From Antarcticimicrobium sp033791545 (GTDB taxonomy: Bacteria; Pseudomonadota; Alphaproteobacteria; Rhodobacterales; Rhodobacteraceae), in contig JASJGL010000061.1 in NCBI GenBank assembly GCA_033791545.1, positions 1 to 64,000 on the forward strand: DNA of 64,000 nucleotides, read 5' to 3'. The translations under genes and the position numbers were made by a program. A model generated the notes under the pieces. That model saw only the letters and a program-made list of their open reading frames with translations, was not told the origin of the DNA and did not search any database. Positions 25,465 to 33,411 of the stretch are shown here, one piece after another (the stretch's first letter is position 1; the number at the start of each line of letters is the position of its first letter).

Positions 25465-26510
25465 CACGCGCCGTCCGGCAACAGCGCATAGGCGCGCTGG
25501 ATCGGCAGCAGCACCAGCATCCGGCCGTGATCGCGCAGCTGCCCGGCCGCCTGCCCGGCGACATCCCCGGTGCCAAAAAAGACATCCGCCCGCTGCGCGC
25601 CCTTGATCGCCGAGCCGGTATCCTGTGCCACCATCAACCGCCGCATTTTGCCCGCACCATCCTTTTCCAACCAGACCGGCGCGCCCAATGGCACGAAATC
25701 GGGATCGACCGCAATGCTGCGCAACGGGGTCAGCGAGCGATTCATCGCCCCCAAAGGCCCAAGATGAGTCGCCACATGGCTGACTTCGCGAAAAAAGACA
25801 TAGGAGGGGTTGTGCAGCAACAGCTCGCGCCCGGCGTCGGGATTGCGGCGCACCCAGTTCTTGATCACCTGCGCGCTGACCTGATGCGCGCCATAGGTGC
25901 CACGCCGGACCAACTCCACCCCGACCGAGCGATAGGTGTGCCCGTTCGACCCGCCATAGCCAACCCGCAGCGCCCCGCCATCCGACAAGCGGATGCGGCC
26001 AGAGCCTTGGATTTGAAGGAAGAAAAGTTCGACCGGGTCATCGACCCAGGCAATCTCCAGCCCGCGATTATCCATCACGTCGCTGGTCAGGATCTGACGC
26101 CGGGTGAGCCACGGGCTCTGCTGTTTCGCTTCGGGCGGCATGCGGTAGAGCGGATAGCGGTAGCGCGCGGTGGGATAGCGCGAGCCGTCCAGTTCCGGTT
26201 CGTAATAGCCAGTAAAAAGAGGATCGGCCCCGTCGCGAATCAGAACCGGGCGAAAGAACAGCTCGAAAAACGCGCGGGCGCTGTCCGGCTGTTGCTGTTG
26301 CGCCAGCGCACAAAGGTTATGCCAATCGGGATCATCCATGTCGGGGCAGGTTTGCACGAACACCGCCAGCGCCGCGGCGTGGTCATCCTTTGACCAGCCG
26401 TCGAGCTGGTCAAAATCAAGAATCTCATGCACCGGCTCCGCCCCGGCCCCGGAGAGGGGGGCCATCAACACGGCCCCCGCCAGAACGGCCGAGCGGAGCG
26501 CGCCAATCAT
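25464..26510 (-). CDS. mltA: Membrane-bound lytic transglycosylase A family protein
   Basis: A 348-residue cell-wall enzyme with an N-terminal signal peptide (MIGALRSAVLAGAVLMAPLS, cleavage near GAGAEP). The MltA barrel shows FTGYYEPELDGSR, FFLQIQGSGRIRLSDGG and YGAHQVSAQVIKNW. The 3D domain near the C-terminus holds the catalytic Asp in MVAQDTGSAIKGAQRADVFF. It cuts the MurNAc-GlcNAc bond to make anhydro-muropeptides. I see no lipobox, so it may be periplasmic rather than a lipoprotein. It overlaps the Tim44 gene by 4 bases. Confidence 0.93.
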   Translation of the reverse strand: MIGALRSAVLAGAVLMAPLSGAGAEPVHEILDFDQLDGWSKDDHAAALAVFVQTCPDMDDPDWHNLCALAQQQQPDSARAFFELFFRPVLIRDGADPLFTGYYEPELDGSRYPTARYRYPLYRMPPEAKQQSPWLTRRQILTSDVMDNRGLEIAWVDDPVELFFLQIQGSGRIRLSDGGALRVGYGGSNGHTYRSVGVELVRRGTYGAHQVSAQVIKNWVRRNPDAGRELLLHNPSYVFFREVSHVATHLGPLGAMNRSLTPLRSIAVDPDFVPLGAPVWLEKDGAGKMRRLMVAQDTGSAIKGAQRADVFFGTGDVAGQAAGQLRDHGRMLVLLPIQRAYALLPDGA

Positions 26511-27163
26511 CCGTCCGTGGCGACAAGCAGCCAGTTGGGATCGGCGCTGCCCATAACACGGGCAAAGGTCCAGGTGTCCTTTTGCCGTTTGGCCGTTGTC
26601 GGGCTGCCCTCGACGATATCGCCACCGCGATCGCGCACGACCGAGGTCAGTTCTCCGACGAACCGCAGGGTGATCTCGGCGCGGTTGCTGTCCTTGTCGA
26701 ACTGCACGTCGGAAATGGCAGTCTCGCGCACGCCAATGAACTCTGCCTCGATCTTGAAGCCTTTGTCTTCGCGCGCGGCGACACCATCGACAAAGCTGTC
26801 ATAGATATCCTCAGCAAGGAACGACTGAATCTGGTCAAGATTGCCCAGTTCATAGCCCATCAGGATCATCTCGTAAGCGCCGCGGGCGCCTTGCACAAAT
26901 TCCGATACGGAAAAGGCGGGTTCGATCCGTTTCATGGAGGCCAGCGCTTCGGCCTGCGGGCTGTCTTCGGGAACATGGTCGGTGATATCGCGATCAGGAC
27001 CGCCCTCGATCACCTCGAAATCTGGGCGGGCCTTTTTCTCGGCGGGGTCTGGTGCGGTCGGCTTTTCGAAACCATCCCGGGTTCCCAGCACGTTTTTCAG
27101 GCGGAGAATCAGGAAAACTGCGATGCCGGCAAGCACCAAAAGCTGGATCAAAGGTGAATTCAT
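26507..27163 (-). CDS. Tim44/TimA-domain membrane protein
   Basis: A 218-residue protein with one N-terminal membrane helix (about 4-22, LIQLLVLAGIAVFLILRL), an acidic linker, and a C-terminal Tim44-like domain from about residue 75 (PAFSVSEFVQGARGAYEMI ... WTFARVMGSADPNWLLVATD). Bacterial TimA proteins are related to the mitochondrial import motor subunit Tim44 and are found at the inner membrane. In Alphaproteobacteria the gene sits with mltA, smr, fxsA and secB as here. It is first in a leftward three-gene operon, divergent from fxsA. Confidence 0.9.
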   Translation of the reverse strand: MNSPLIQLLVLAGIAVFLILRLKNVLGTRDGFEKPTAPDPAEKKARPDFEVIEGGPDRDITDHVPEDSPQAEALASMKRIEPAFSVSEFVQGARGAYEMILMGYELGNLDQIQSFLAEDIYDSFVDGVAAREDKGFKIEAEFIGVRETAISDVQFDKDSNRAEITLRFVGELTSVVRDRGGDIVEGSPTTAKRQKDTWTFARVMGSADPNWLLVATDG

Positions 27164-27271
27164 TTGGTCCTCGTGTCAGGCGTTGGACTTTGTAAGGCGA
27201 GCCTTTGATCCTTATGTAGGTGAGGGGCAGCGTATAGTCCACTGTTCCGCTGAAGCGAAAGGAGCCGCTGA

Positions 27272-27772
27272 ATGTATCTGTTTCTGGCCTTCCTGGCCGT
27301 CCCGATCATAGAAATTGCCCTGTTCATCCAGGTGGGCGGCCTGATCGGGCTGTGGCCGACACTGGCAATCGTGGTGTTAACCGCCATGTTGGGCACCTGG
27401 TTGGTGCGGACCCAGGGGCGGGTGGCGATGGGCCAATTGCAGCGCGCCTTTTCCGAATTGGACGATCCGACCCAGCCATTGGCCAATGGTGCGATGATCT
27501 TGCTGGCGGGCGCGTTGTTGCTGACACCGGGATTCTTTACCGATGCGGTGGGCTTCGCGCTTTTGATGCCGCCGGTTCGGCTGGCCGTTTTCCGCTATTT
27601 GCGCCGCCGAGTCACCGTGGCGCGGTTCGAGATGGGCACAGCCACCGGTCGTGCGCCCGGCAGGCCAGGCCGGGACGATGTGATCGACGGCGATTATACC
27701 GAGGTCAAGCCAGAGCCGCGCCGCCCCGGACAGCCGCCATCAGGCTGGGTCGAGGGACCGGACCGCCATTGA
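27272..27772 (+). CDS. fxsA: FxsA family membrane protein
   Basis: A 166-residue inner-membrane protein. Hydrophobic segments are at about 1-20 (LFLAFLAVPIIEIALFIQVG), 23-43 and 70-95 (LLLTPGFFTDAVGFALL). GLWPTLAIVVLTAMLGTWLVRTQG is a typical FxsA segment. The E. coli protein was named for suppressing F exclusion of phage T7; its cellular job is unclear. The tail after residue 110 is basic then proline-rich. AAAGGAG precedes the ATG. It is divergent from the Tim44 gene and precedes secB. Confidence 0.9.
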   Translation: MYLFLAFLAVPIIEIALFIQVGGLIGLWPTLAIVVLTAMLGTWLVRTQGRVAMGQLQRAFSELDDPTQPLANGAMILLAGALLLTPGFFTDAVGFALLMPPVRLAVFRYLRRRVTVARFEMGTATGRAPGRPGRDDVIDGDYTEVKPEPRRPGQPPSGWVEGPDRH

Positions 27773-27827
27773 GATGATCCCGGCGAGGTGATAAGCAGCG
27801 CCAAACGCGATTTTTTGGGAGACTTCC

Positions 27828-28340
27828 ATGTCTGAGACGTCCACGAACGAAGGCGCACAAGCGCAGCAAGCCCCGCAGATTCAGATGAAAATTCTGGGTC
27901 AGTATGTCCGTGACCTGTCCTTTGAAAACGTGATGGCGCAAAAGCGCACGTCAGGCGATGTGCAGCCTGACGTCAGCGTTCGGGTCAATCTGGATGCGAA
28001 AAAGCGCACCCCGGATGACCAGTACGAGGTGTCAATCAAGCTGAACGTCGAATCCAAGGTCAAAGGCATGGACGACATTCTGTTTCTGATGGAAATCGAA
28101 TATGTGGGCATCTTCCACGTGGCCGGTGTTCCGGAAGAGCAGCTGCATCCCTTTCTGCTGATCGAATGCCCGCGGATGCTGTTCCCGTTCCTGCGCCGCA
28201 TCGTCAGCGACGTGACCCGCGATGGCGGTTTCCCACCGCTGAATCTGGACACGATCGACTTTGTCGCGCTGTACCGCAACGAGCTGGCCCGGCGTCAAGC
28301 CGAGCAGGTCGCCAAGGGCGACGTCAAAGCCGACGCCTGA
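27828..28340 (+). CDS. secB: Protein-export chaperone SecB
   Basis: A 170-residue cytosolic chaperone that holds precursors unfolded and passes them to SecA. QIQMKILGQYVRDLSFENV, VSIKLNVESKV and the LLIECPRMLFPFLRRIVSDV helix mark the family. A charged C-terminal tail follows. It is tetrameric in the family. It lies 55 bases after fxsA and ends before a strong shared terminator. Confidence 0.96.
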   Translation: MSETSTNEGAQAQQAPQIQMKILGQYVRDLSFENVMAQKRTSGDVQPDVSVRVNLDAKKRTPDDQYEVSIKLNVESKVKGMDDILFLMEIEYVGIFHVAGVPEEQLHPFLLIECPRMLFPFLRRIVSDVTRDGGFPPLNLDTIDFVALYRNELARRQAEQVAKGDVKADA

Positions 28341-28373
28341 TCCACGGCGCCTGTTCCACGACGATAGACCAAC

Positions 28374-28410
28374 AAAAAAGGGCCGCGATCACCGGATCGC
28401 GGCCCTTTTT
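28374..28410. terminator. Bidirectional rho-independent terminator between secB and dnaQ
   Basis: AAAAAGGGCCGCGATC (28375-28390) and GATCGCGGCCCTTTTT (28395-28410) form a perfect 16-bp stem with loop ACCG. Poly-A and poly-T flanks make it work for both converging genes. Confidence 0.95.
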
Positions 28411-28427
28411 GCGTTCTGAAAACCAGT

Positions 28428-29117
28428 TCAGCCCTGCCGCCAAAGAGCGTTCTCGCCCATTTTTTCGACAAAGGCATCATGTGCCGCTTGTTCTTGGGCC
28501 GTGATCCGGCCTGCAAGCGGGGTTGGACGCGGTTGCGGGCGCCAGTTCAGATCCGCGGCTGACACGCCGCTTTGCCCCTGATCCACCTGCAGGGCAAAAT
28601 CAGGCTGCCGCCCACCGATCAGTTCCAGATAAACCTCGGCCAGAATTTCGGAGTCAAGCAGCGCCCCGTGCAAGGTCCGCGCCGTGTTGTCGATGCCATA
28701 GCGGCGACACAGCGCATCAAGCGAGACCTGCGCGCCGGGAAATTTCTTTCTGGCGATGGCAAGCGTATCGATTGCTTGTTCCCAAGGCAGTTCGGGCAGA
28801 TTCATCCAGCGCAGTTCGGCGTTGAGAAATTTCATGTCAAAACTGGCGTTGTGGATGATCATTTTGGACTCACCAACGAAATCCAGAAACGCCTGACCGA
28901 TCTGTTCAAACACCGGCTTGTCGCTCAGAAATTCCTCGCTCAGCCCATGCACCTGAAACGCCTCGTTCGGCATATCACGCTTGGGATTGATGTATTGGTG
29001 ATAGGTGGTGCCGGTGGCGACGTGATTGAAAAGCTCGACCGCGCCGATCTCGACAATGCGGTCGCCCGTCTTGGGGTCGAGCCCGGTGGTTTCGGTATCG
29101 AGTACGATTTCACGCAT
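28428..29117 (-). CDS. dnaQ: DNA polymerase III epsilon subunit (3'-5' proofreading exonuclease)
   Basis: A 229-residue DEDDh exonuclease. Exo I is VLDTETTGLDPKTGDRIVE, Exo II includes IIHNASFDMKFLN, and Exo III is TLHGALLDSEILAEVYLEL with the catalytic His. The 50 C-terminal residues carry the alpha-subunit-binding region. It removes misincorporated bases in the replicative polymerase. The start overlaps coaE by 8 bases and is the last gene of the leftward maf-aroE-coaE-dnaQ set. Confidence 0.96.
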   Translation of the reverse strand: MREIVLDTETTGLDPKTGDRIVEIGAVELFNHVATGTTYHQYINPKRDMPNEAFQVHGLSEEFLSDKPVFEQIGQAFLDFVGESKMIIHNASFDMKFLNAELRWMNLPELPWEQAIDTLAIARKKFPGAQVSLDALCRRYGIDNTARTLHGALLDSEILAEVYLELIGGRQPDFALQVDQGQSGVSAADLNWRPQPRPTPLAGRITAQEQAAHDAFVEKMGENALWRQG

Positions 29118-29703
29118 TTTTCATCCCCGCTCTTATCTCTGTCACGATCCGCTGCACCTGCGCGCGCGCGTTTTCCAGCGTGTCGGTGACGATCACATAG
29201 TCGGCCCGGGCGTGTTTGTCTGCGTCCGGCATCTGTTTGTTGCGGATATGGTGGAAATGCTCGGATGTCATGGTGCCTCGTTCCATCACCCGCGCCTCTT
29301 GCACCTCGGGCGGGGCGGACACGGTGGCGACCGCGTCAAACTGGGTCTCTCCACCACCTTCGAACAAGAGCGGGATGTCAAAGATCAGGATGTCGGCGGT
29401 GGCCTGCGCGCGAAAATCTGCGCGATCCTCGGCCACAAGCGGATGCACGATCTGTTCAATGCGTCCGAGCGCCGAGGGATCCGCGACGATGATACGTTTG
29501 AGCGCCTCGCGGCAGACCGCCCCGTCGATGACCGCCTCGGGGAAGGCCGCACGCATCGGTGCCACCGCCGCGCCCCCGGGGGCATAAAGACGATGAACGG
29601 CCGCATCGGCGTCCCAAAGAGCGCAGCCCTGTTCGACAAACAGCTTTGCCGTGGTACTTTTTCCCATACCGATCGAGCCGGTAAGACCCAGGGCGAAGCT
29701 CAT
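29110..29703 (-). CDS. coaE: Dephospho-CoA kinase
   Basis: A 197-residue P-loop kinase doing the last step of coenzyme A synthesis, phosphorylating the 3'-OH of dephospho-CoA. The P-loop GLTGSIGMGKST is at 6-17. The CoA-domain segment DADAAVHRLYAPGGAAV and the lid-region VVTVSAPPEVQEARVMER-like stretch follow. It overlaps aroE by 4 bases and dnaQ by 8. Confidence 0.95.
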   Translation of the reverse strand: MSFALGLTGSIGMGKSTTAKLFVEQGCALWDADAAVHRLYAPGGAAVAPMRAAFPEAVIDGAVCREALKRIIVADPSALGRIEQIVHPLVAEDRADFRAQATADILIFDIPLLFEGGGETQFDAVATVSAPPEVQEARVMERGTMTSEHFHHIRNKQMPDADKHARADYVIVTDTLENARAQVQRIVTEIRAGMKNA

Positions 29704-30533
29704 ACCAGCACCGCAGCGCGGGTGGCCTCATCAACTTCCGGGCGCACACCGAACCAGCGTTCAAACCCCGGCACCGCCTGATAGATCAACATGCCCAGCC
29801 CGTCGACAGTGGTTGCTCCGGCGGCCTCAGACGCTTGTAAAAGACGTGTTTTCAAAGGGTTATAAACAAGATCGGTGACGACGCTTTTGCTGGTGATACC
29901 ATCGAGGGGCACCCGCAGCTCGGCCTTGCCAAGCATCCCGAGAGAGGTGGTATTCACCACAAGCGCCGCGTCTTCGAGGATATTGCCGGCCTGAACCCAG
30001 TCGATCACGCAGACCCTCTGGCCAAAATCCTGTCGCAACTGTTCAGCCCTGACCCGGGTGCGGTTGCTGAGCAGAATCTCTGGCACGCCGGCATCCAGCA
30101 AGGCCGAGACCACCGCCCGCGCCGCACCTCCCGCGCCCAGAACTGCAGCAGGGCCAGAGGCCGGATCCCAGGACGGCGCGCCCCGGCGCAGGTTCTCCAT
30201 AAAACCGAACCCGTCGGTATTATCGGCATGAATCTTGCCATCTGGGAGAAAAATCAGCGTGTTGGCAGCCCCGATCAACGTGGCGCGGTCGGTGACCTGA
30301 TCGGCCAGCGTCAGCACCTTTTCCTTGTGCGGAATGGTAACATTGGCGCCAACAAAGCCCATTTTGGGCATGGTCCGAAGCACCTGTTCAAGATCCTCGG
30401 TGCGCACCTCCATCGGGATGTAATGTCCGTTGATCCCATAGGTGTTGAGCCAATGCCGGTGCAGGCGCGGTGATTTGGAATGGGCGATCGGCGTGCCGAT
30501 CACCCCGGCGAGCGGAATTCGCGTGTCTGTCAT
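29700..30533 (-). CDS. aroE: Shikimate dehydrogenase
   Basis: A 277-residue NADP-dependent enzyme that reduces 3-dehydroshikimate in the chorismate pathway. The substrate-binding SKSPRLHRHW segment is near residue 18. The catalytic Lys lies in NVTIPHKEKV, and the NADP loop is VLGAGGAARAVVSAL. NTTSLGM and the late YQAVPGFERWFG segment also fit. It overlaps maf and coaE by 4 bases each. Confidence 0.95.
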   Translation of the reverse strand: MTDTRIPLAGVIGTPIAHSKSPRLHRHWLNTYGINGHYIPMEVRTEDLEQVLRTMPKMGFVGANVTIPHKEKVLTLADQVTDRATLIGAANTLIFLPDGKIHADNTDGFGFMENLRRGAPSWDPASGPAAVLGAGGAARAVVSALLDAGVPEILLSNRTRVRAEQLRQDFGQRVCVIDWVQAGNILEDAALVVNTTSLGMLGKAELRVPLDGITSKSVVTDLVYNPLKTRLLQASEAAGATTVDGLGMLIYQAVPGFERWFGVRPEVDEATRAAVLV

Positions 30534-31129
30534 GAGTCTATCGACCCCCGAACCATCAAGAAATTGAGTAATTCCAACATTGGCATACCCAGAACGGTAA
30601 AGTAATCCCCGTCAATCGCCGCGAACAGGCGCACGCCCTCTTCCTCAAGCTTATAGGCGCCGACCGCGTGACGGATGCTGTCCCAATTGCGCGCGACATA
30701 GCCCTCAAGATAGGCGTCGCTGGCCTCGCGCATGGTCAGGCGGACCTGCCCCACATGACGCCATTCGGGCTTGCCGTCACGGTAGATCACCGCAGCAGAC
30801 AACAGCTTGTGTCGTTTGCCACGCAGAGCGCGCAACTGCTCCAGCGCCTCTTCTGGCGTTTCCGGCTTGGACAGCAGCGCGCCTTGAAAATCCAGAACCT
30901 GATCGCAGCCGATGACCAAGGCACCGGGAGTCTTTTCGCTGACCTTGCGCGCTTTCATCTCGGCCAGGGTATCGGCAATGTCGCGGGGCGAAGCCGCCTC
31001 GGCGATCAGCGCCTGTTTGATCGCCTCTTCATCCACGCGAGGGCGGAGTGTTGTGACCACCAACCCGGCATTGCGCAGCAAGGTCGCGCGAATTTCAGAT
31101 CCTGAGGCTAGCACGATCGGGACAGCCAT
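30530..31129 (-). CDS. maf: Maf family nucleotide pyrophosphatase
   Basis: A 199-residue house-cleaning NTP pyrophosphatase. Signature segments are LASGSEIRATLLRNAGL at the N-terminus, VIGCDQVL with the catalytic Asp, LSKPETPEEALEQL, and the late NWDSIRHAVGAYKLEEEG. The branch (YceF-like, m7GTP, or YhdE-like, dTTP/UTP) cannot be settled by eye. ATG 31129 is used; the frame continues upstream only through the origin-like gap. A DnaA-type box, TTTTCCACA, overlaps the start codon region. Confidence 0.93.
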   Translation of the reverse strand: MAVPIVLASGSEIRATLLRNAGLVVTTLRPRVDEEAIKQALIAEAASPRDIADTLAEMKARKVSEKTPGALVIGCDQVLDFQGALLSKPETPEEALEQLRALRGKRHKLLSAAVIYRDGKPEWRHVGQVRLTMREASDAYLEGYVARNWDSIRHAVGAYKLEEEGVRLFAAIDGDYFTVLGMPMLELLNFLMVRGSIDS

Positions 31130-31137
31130 GTGGAAAA
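31129..31137 (-). promoter_or_regulatory. DnaA box over the maf start
   Basis: TTTTCCACA on the minus strand matches the relaxed DnaA consensus TTWTNCACA in all positions. It touches the first base of the maf ATG. Confidence 0.5.
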
Positions 31138-31270
31138 CTCCGGTATGATAAGGCGAATGAAGTTGTACGTTTTCTAGGAACTTTGGCCAGATGCGCAAGG
31201 TGCCAACAGAAAGGGGTAATCTGGGGCAATCCGTGCCAGAGATCTCCCACGGGGAAAAGAACAAGTCGCC

Positions 31271-31320
31271 AACCCGGGACAACCCCGGTTTTACCCGGTT
31301 CTCCCCGAGTTATCCCCATA
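31271..31320. repeat. Five C-tracts in 10-bp register ending in a DnaA-like box
   Basis: Five successive 10-base blocks each have a C-rich core at the same phase: AACCCGGGAC, AACCCCGGTT, TTACCCGGTT, CTCCCCGAGT, TATCCCCATA. The last contains most of TTATCCCCA (31310-31318). The spacing equals about one helical turn. Confidence 0.6.
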
Positions 31321-31348
31321 AGGTTCCGCGAAAGTTCCATATTATACC

Positions 31349-31373
31349 ACTGAAAAATAATAGTAATTTCAGT
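31349..31373. repeat. AT-rich inverted repeat in the origin-like gap
   Basis: ACTGAAA (31349-31355) and TTTCAGT (31367-31373) are perfect inverted arms around an 11-base AT-rich centre, followed by a run of Ts. It could be a cruciform or unwinding element, or a weak terminator. Confidence 0.5.
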
Positions 31374-31405
31374 TTTTTCCGTCTGAGGACAAAAACGGCG
31401 AAACT

Positions 31406-31424
31406 TTGTCCACACGGGGGATAA
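31406..31424. promoter_or_regulatory. Pair of facing DnaA-box-like sites
   Basis: TTGTCCACA (31406-31414, plus) and TTATCCCCC (31424-31416, minus) face each other with one base between. Each differs from TTATCCACA at one or two positions. Confidence 0.5.
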
Positions 31425-31535
31425 GCAACAGGACAAGGCAATAATCCACCGTTTCAGGGCCCCCCTACTAAATCATCATCCTTTATTCTTTTCTTTCTTA
31501 TTATTAGGTAACAGGCATCACCGAAGGGACCAGAG

Positions 31536-31985
31536 ATGTCAGACCTGTTGATCACGCTGTACCCATGGACCAAGTCCATCCATATCATGGCAGTGCTGTC
31601 CTGGATGGCAGGGCTGTTCTATCTGCCGCGCCTGTTCGTCTATCACTTGGAAAAGGCCGAGGCGGTGCCAGAAGCCCCTGCAATTTTTTTCGTGATGGAA
31701 GAAAAACTGTTTCGCTACATCATGCACCCGGCGATGATCGCGACGTGGATCATGGGATTGATGCTGGTTCTGACGCCAGGGGTGGTCGATTGGTCATGGA
31801 TCTGGCCCTGGACAAAAGGGGCGGCCGTGATCGCCATGACCTGGTTCCATTTCTGGCTGGACTGGCGGCGCAAAGATTTTTTGGCTGGGCGCAACCGGCT
31901 GACCGGGCGACAGTTTCGCATGATGAACGAGGTTCCAACTGTTTTGATGATCATCATCGTCATCTCGGTGGTGGTGAAATTCTGA
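31536..31985 (+). CDS. hemJ: Protoporphyrinogen IX oxidase HemJ
   Basis: A 149-residue inner-membrane enzyme with four hydrophobic segments (about 14-32, 62-82, 88-108, 130-148). The conserved His in WTKSIHIMAVLSWMAGLFY and the following YLPRLFVYH stretch bind haem in the family. MNEVPTVLMIIIVISVVV closes the protein. It oxidises protoporphyrinogen IX to protoporphyrin IX. It is the first gene on the right side of the origin-like gap. Confidence 0.94.
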   Translation: MSDLLITLYPWTKSIHIMAVLSWMAGLFYLPRLFVYHLEKAEAVPEAPAIFFVMEEKLFRYIMHPAMIATWIMGLMLVLTPGVVDWSWIWPWTKGAAVIAMTWFHFWLDWRRKDFLAGRNRLTGRQFRMMNEVPTVLMIIIVISVVVKF

Positions 31986-31992
31986 TCTGGAT

Positions 31993-32021
31993 TTGACTAA
32001 GGCAAATGGCTTGACTATGTA
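31993..32021 (+). promoter_or_regulatory. Possible sigma-70-type promoter of rho
   Basis: TTGACT (31993-31998), a 17-base spacer and TATGTA (32016-32021) lie in the hemJ-rho gap, leaving a 90-base leader before the rho ATG at 32112. Rho often controls its own leader. Confidence 0.45.
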
Positions 32022-32111
32022 GGCGACTGACGCGCCCGTCCGGGCGATGTACCTTCCAGATTCTTTGCAAAGTGCTCCGCGTGTATTTCGGGGGCCAAGG
32101 GCCGTACCATC

Positions 32112-33383
32112 ATGACAGTTGAATGCCTCACTCTTTCTGATCTCAAGGCGAAAAGCCCCAAGGATCTGCTCTCTATGGCCGAGGAGCTGGAGATCGAGAA
32201 CGCCTCGACCATGCGTAAGGGCGAGATCATGTTCCAGGTCCTGCGCGAGCGGGCGGATGAGGGCTGGGAGATTTCCGGTGACGGCGTGCTCGAAGTGCTG
32301 CAGGACGGGTTTGGCTTTTTGAGATCGCCTGAAGCGAACTATTTGCCGGGCCCAGATGACATCTATGTCTCGCCCGAGATGCTGCGGCAATACAGCCTGC
32401 GGACTGGCGACACGGTTGACGGGCAGATGAAAGCACCGCTGGAGAATGAGCGGTATTTTGCCCTGACTAATGTCACCAAGATCAACTTTGAAGACCCGGA
32501 AAAGGCGCGGCACAAGATTGCCTTTGACAACCTGACCCCTCTTTATCCGGACGAACGGCTGAAGATGGAGATTGAGGATCCGACCATCAAGGACCGCTCC
32601 GCCCGGGTGATCGATCTGGTTGCGCCGATAGGGAAGGGGCAACGGTCGTTGATCGTGGCACCGCCGCGGACTGGTAAGACCGTGATTTTGCAGAATATTG
32701 CCCATTCGATCGAGCGGAATCACCCGGAATGCTATCTGATCGTGCTGTTGATCGATGAACGGCCTGAAGAAGTGACCGACATGCAGCGCTCGGTAAAGGG
32801 CGAGGTTGTGTCCTCGACCTTTGATGAACCGGCGACCCGGCACGTTGCGGTGTCTGAAATGGTGATCGAAAAGGCCAAGCGTCTTGTCGAGCATAAACGA
32901 GATGTTGTTATTCTTCTCGACTCTATCACAAGACTTGGTAGGGCTTTTAACACGGTTGTACCGTCCTCGGGGAAAGTTCTGACCGGTGGTGTGGATGCCA
33001 ATGCATTGCAGCGACCGAAACGCTTTTTCGGTGCGGCACGGAATATTGAAGAGGGTGGCTCGCTCACCATCATCGCCACCGCACTGATCGACACGGGTAG
33101 CCGGATGGACGAGGTGATCTTTGAAGAATTCAAAGGGACTGGTAACTCCGAGCTTGTTCTGGATCGTAAAATTGCTGACAAACGCGTGTTCCCTGCGATC
33201 GACATCCTCAAATCCGGCACCCGGAAAGAAGAGTTGCTGATCGACAAGGGCGATTTGCACAAAACCTTTGTCCTGCGCCGCATCCTGAACCCGATGGGGA
33301 CGACTGACGCTGTCGAGTTTTTGCTGGGAAAACTCAAGCAGACCAAGTCGAACGCCGAGTTCTTTGACTCCATGAATACCTGA
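32112..33383 (+). CDS. rho: Transcription termination factor Rho
   Basis: A 423-residue hexameric RNA helicase. The N-terminal Rho domain begins LSDLKAKSPKDLLSMAEEL, and the RNA-binding cold-shock-like part holds DGFGFLRSPEANYLPGPDDI. The ATPase has Walker A VAPPRTGKTVIL (about 178-189), Walker B VVILLDSITRLGRAFN, the Q-loop VLTGGVDANAL and the arginine finger area RNIEEGGSLTIIATAL. It ends untranslated and antisense transcription. The ribosome site is weak. mnmE follows after 28 bases. Confidence 0.97.
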   Translation: MTVECLTLSDLKAKSPKDLLSMAEELEIENASTMRKGEIMFQVLRERADEGWEISGDGVLEVLQDGFGFLRSPEANYLPGPDDIYVSPEMLRQYSLRTGDTVDGQMKAPLENERYFALTNVTKINFEDPEKARHKIAFDNLTPLYPDERLKMEIEDPTIKDRSARVIDLVAPIGKGQRSLIVAPPRTGKTVILQNIAHSIERNHPECYLIVLLIDERPEEVTDMQRSVKGEVVSSTFDEPATRHVAVSEMVIEKAKRLVEHKRDVVILLDSITRLGRAFNTVVPSSGKVLTGGVDANALQRPKRFFGAARNIEEGGSLTIIATALIDTGSRMDEVIFEEFKGTGNSELVLDRKIADKRVFPAIDILKSGTRKEELLIDKGDLHKTFVLRRILNPMGTTDAVEFLLGKLKQTKSNAEFFDSMNT

Positions 33384-33411
33384 GCGCAGGGCGACCGCGC
33401 GGAGACGAACC

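Larger units (their letters stand above)
31130..31535. other. oriC: Candidate chromosomal replication origin (oriC)
   Basis: This 406-base gap is the longest non-coding stretch in the window. It carries DnaA-box-like 9-mers: TTTTCCACA (minus, 31129-31137, fits TTWTNCACA), TTATCCCCA (31310-31318), TTGTCCACA (31406-31414), TTATCCCCC (minus, 31416-31424) and TAATCCACC (31442-31450). Two AT-rich tracts (about 31333-31380 and 31467-31512) are candidate unwinding elements; the first holds an inverted repeat. maf-aroE-coaE-dnaQ run away to the left and hemJ-rho-mnmEG-rsmG-parAB to the right. Several alphaproteobacterial origins lie near such clusters. No gene in it is convincing. Confidence 0.65.

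Noticed and set aside
31095..31436. Small minus-strand gene in the origin-like gap
   Set aside because: An open frame of about 113 codons exists but it overlaps maf, lacks a ribosome site and reads through DnaA-like boxes; composition is not coding-like.
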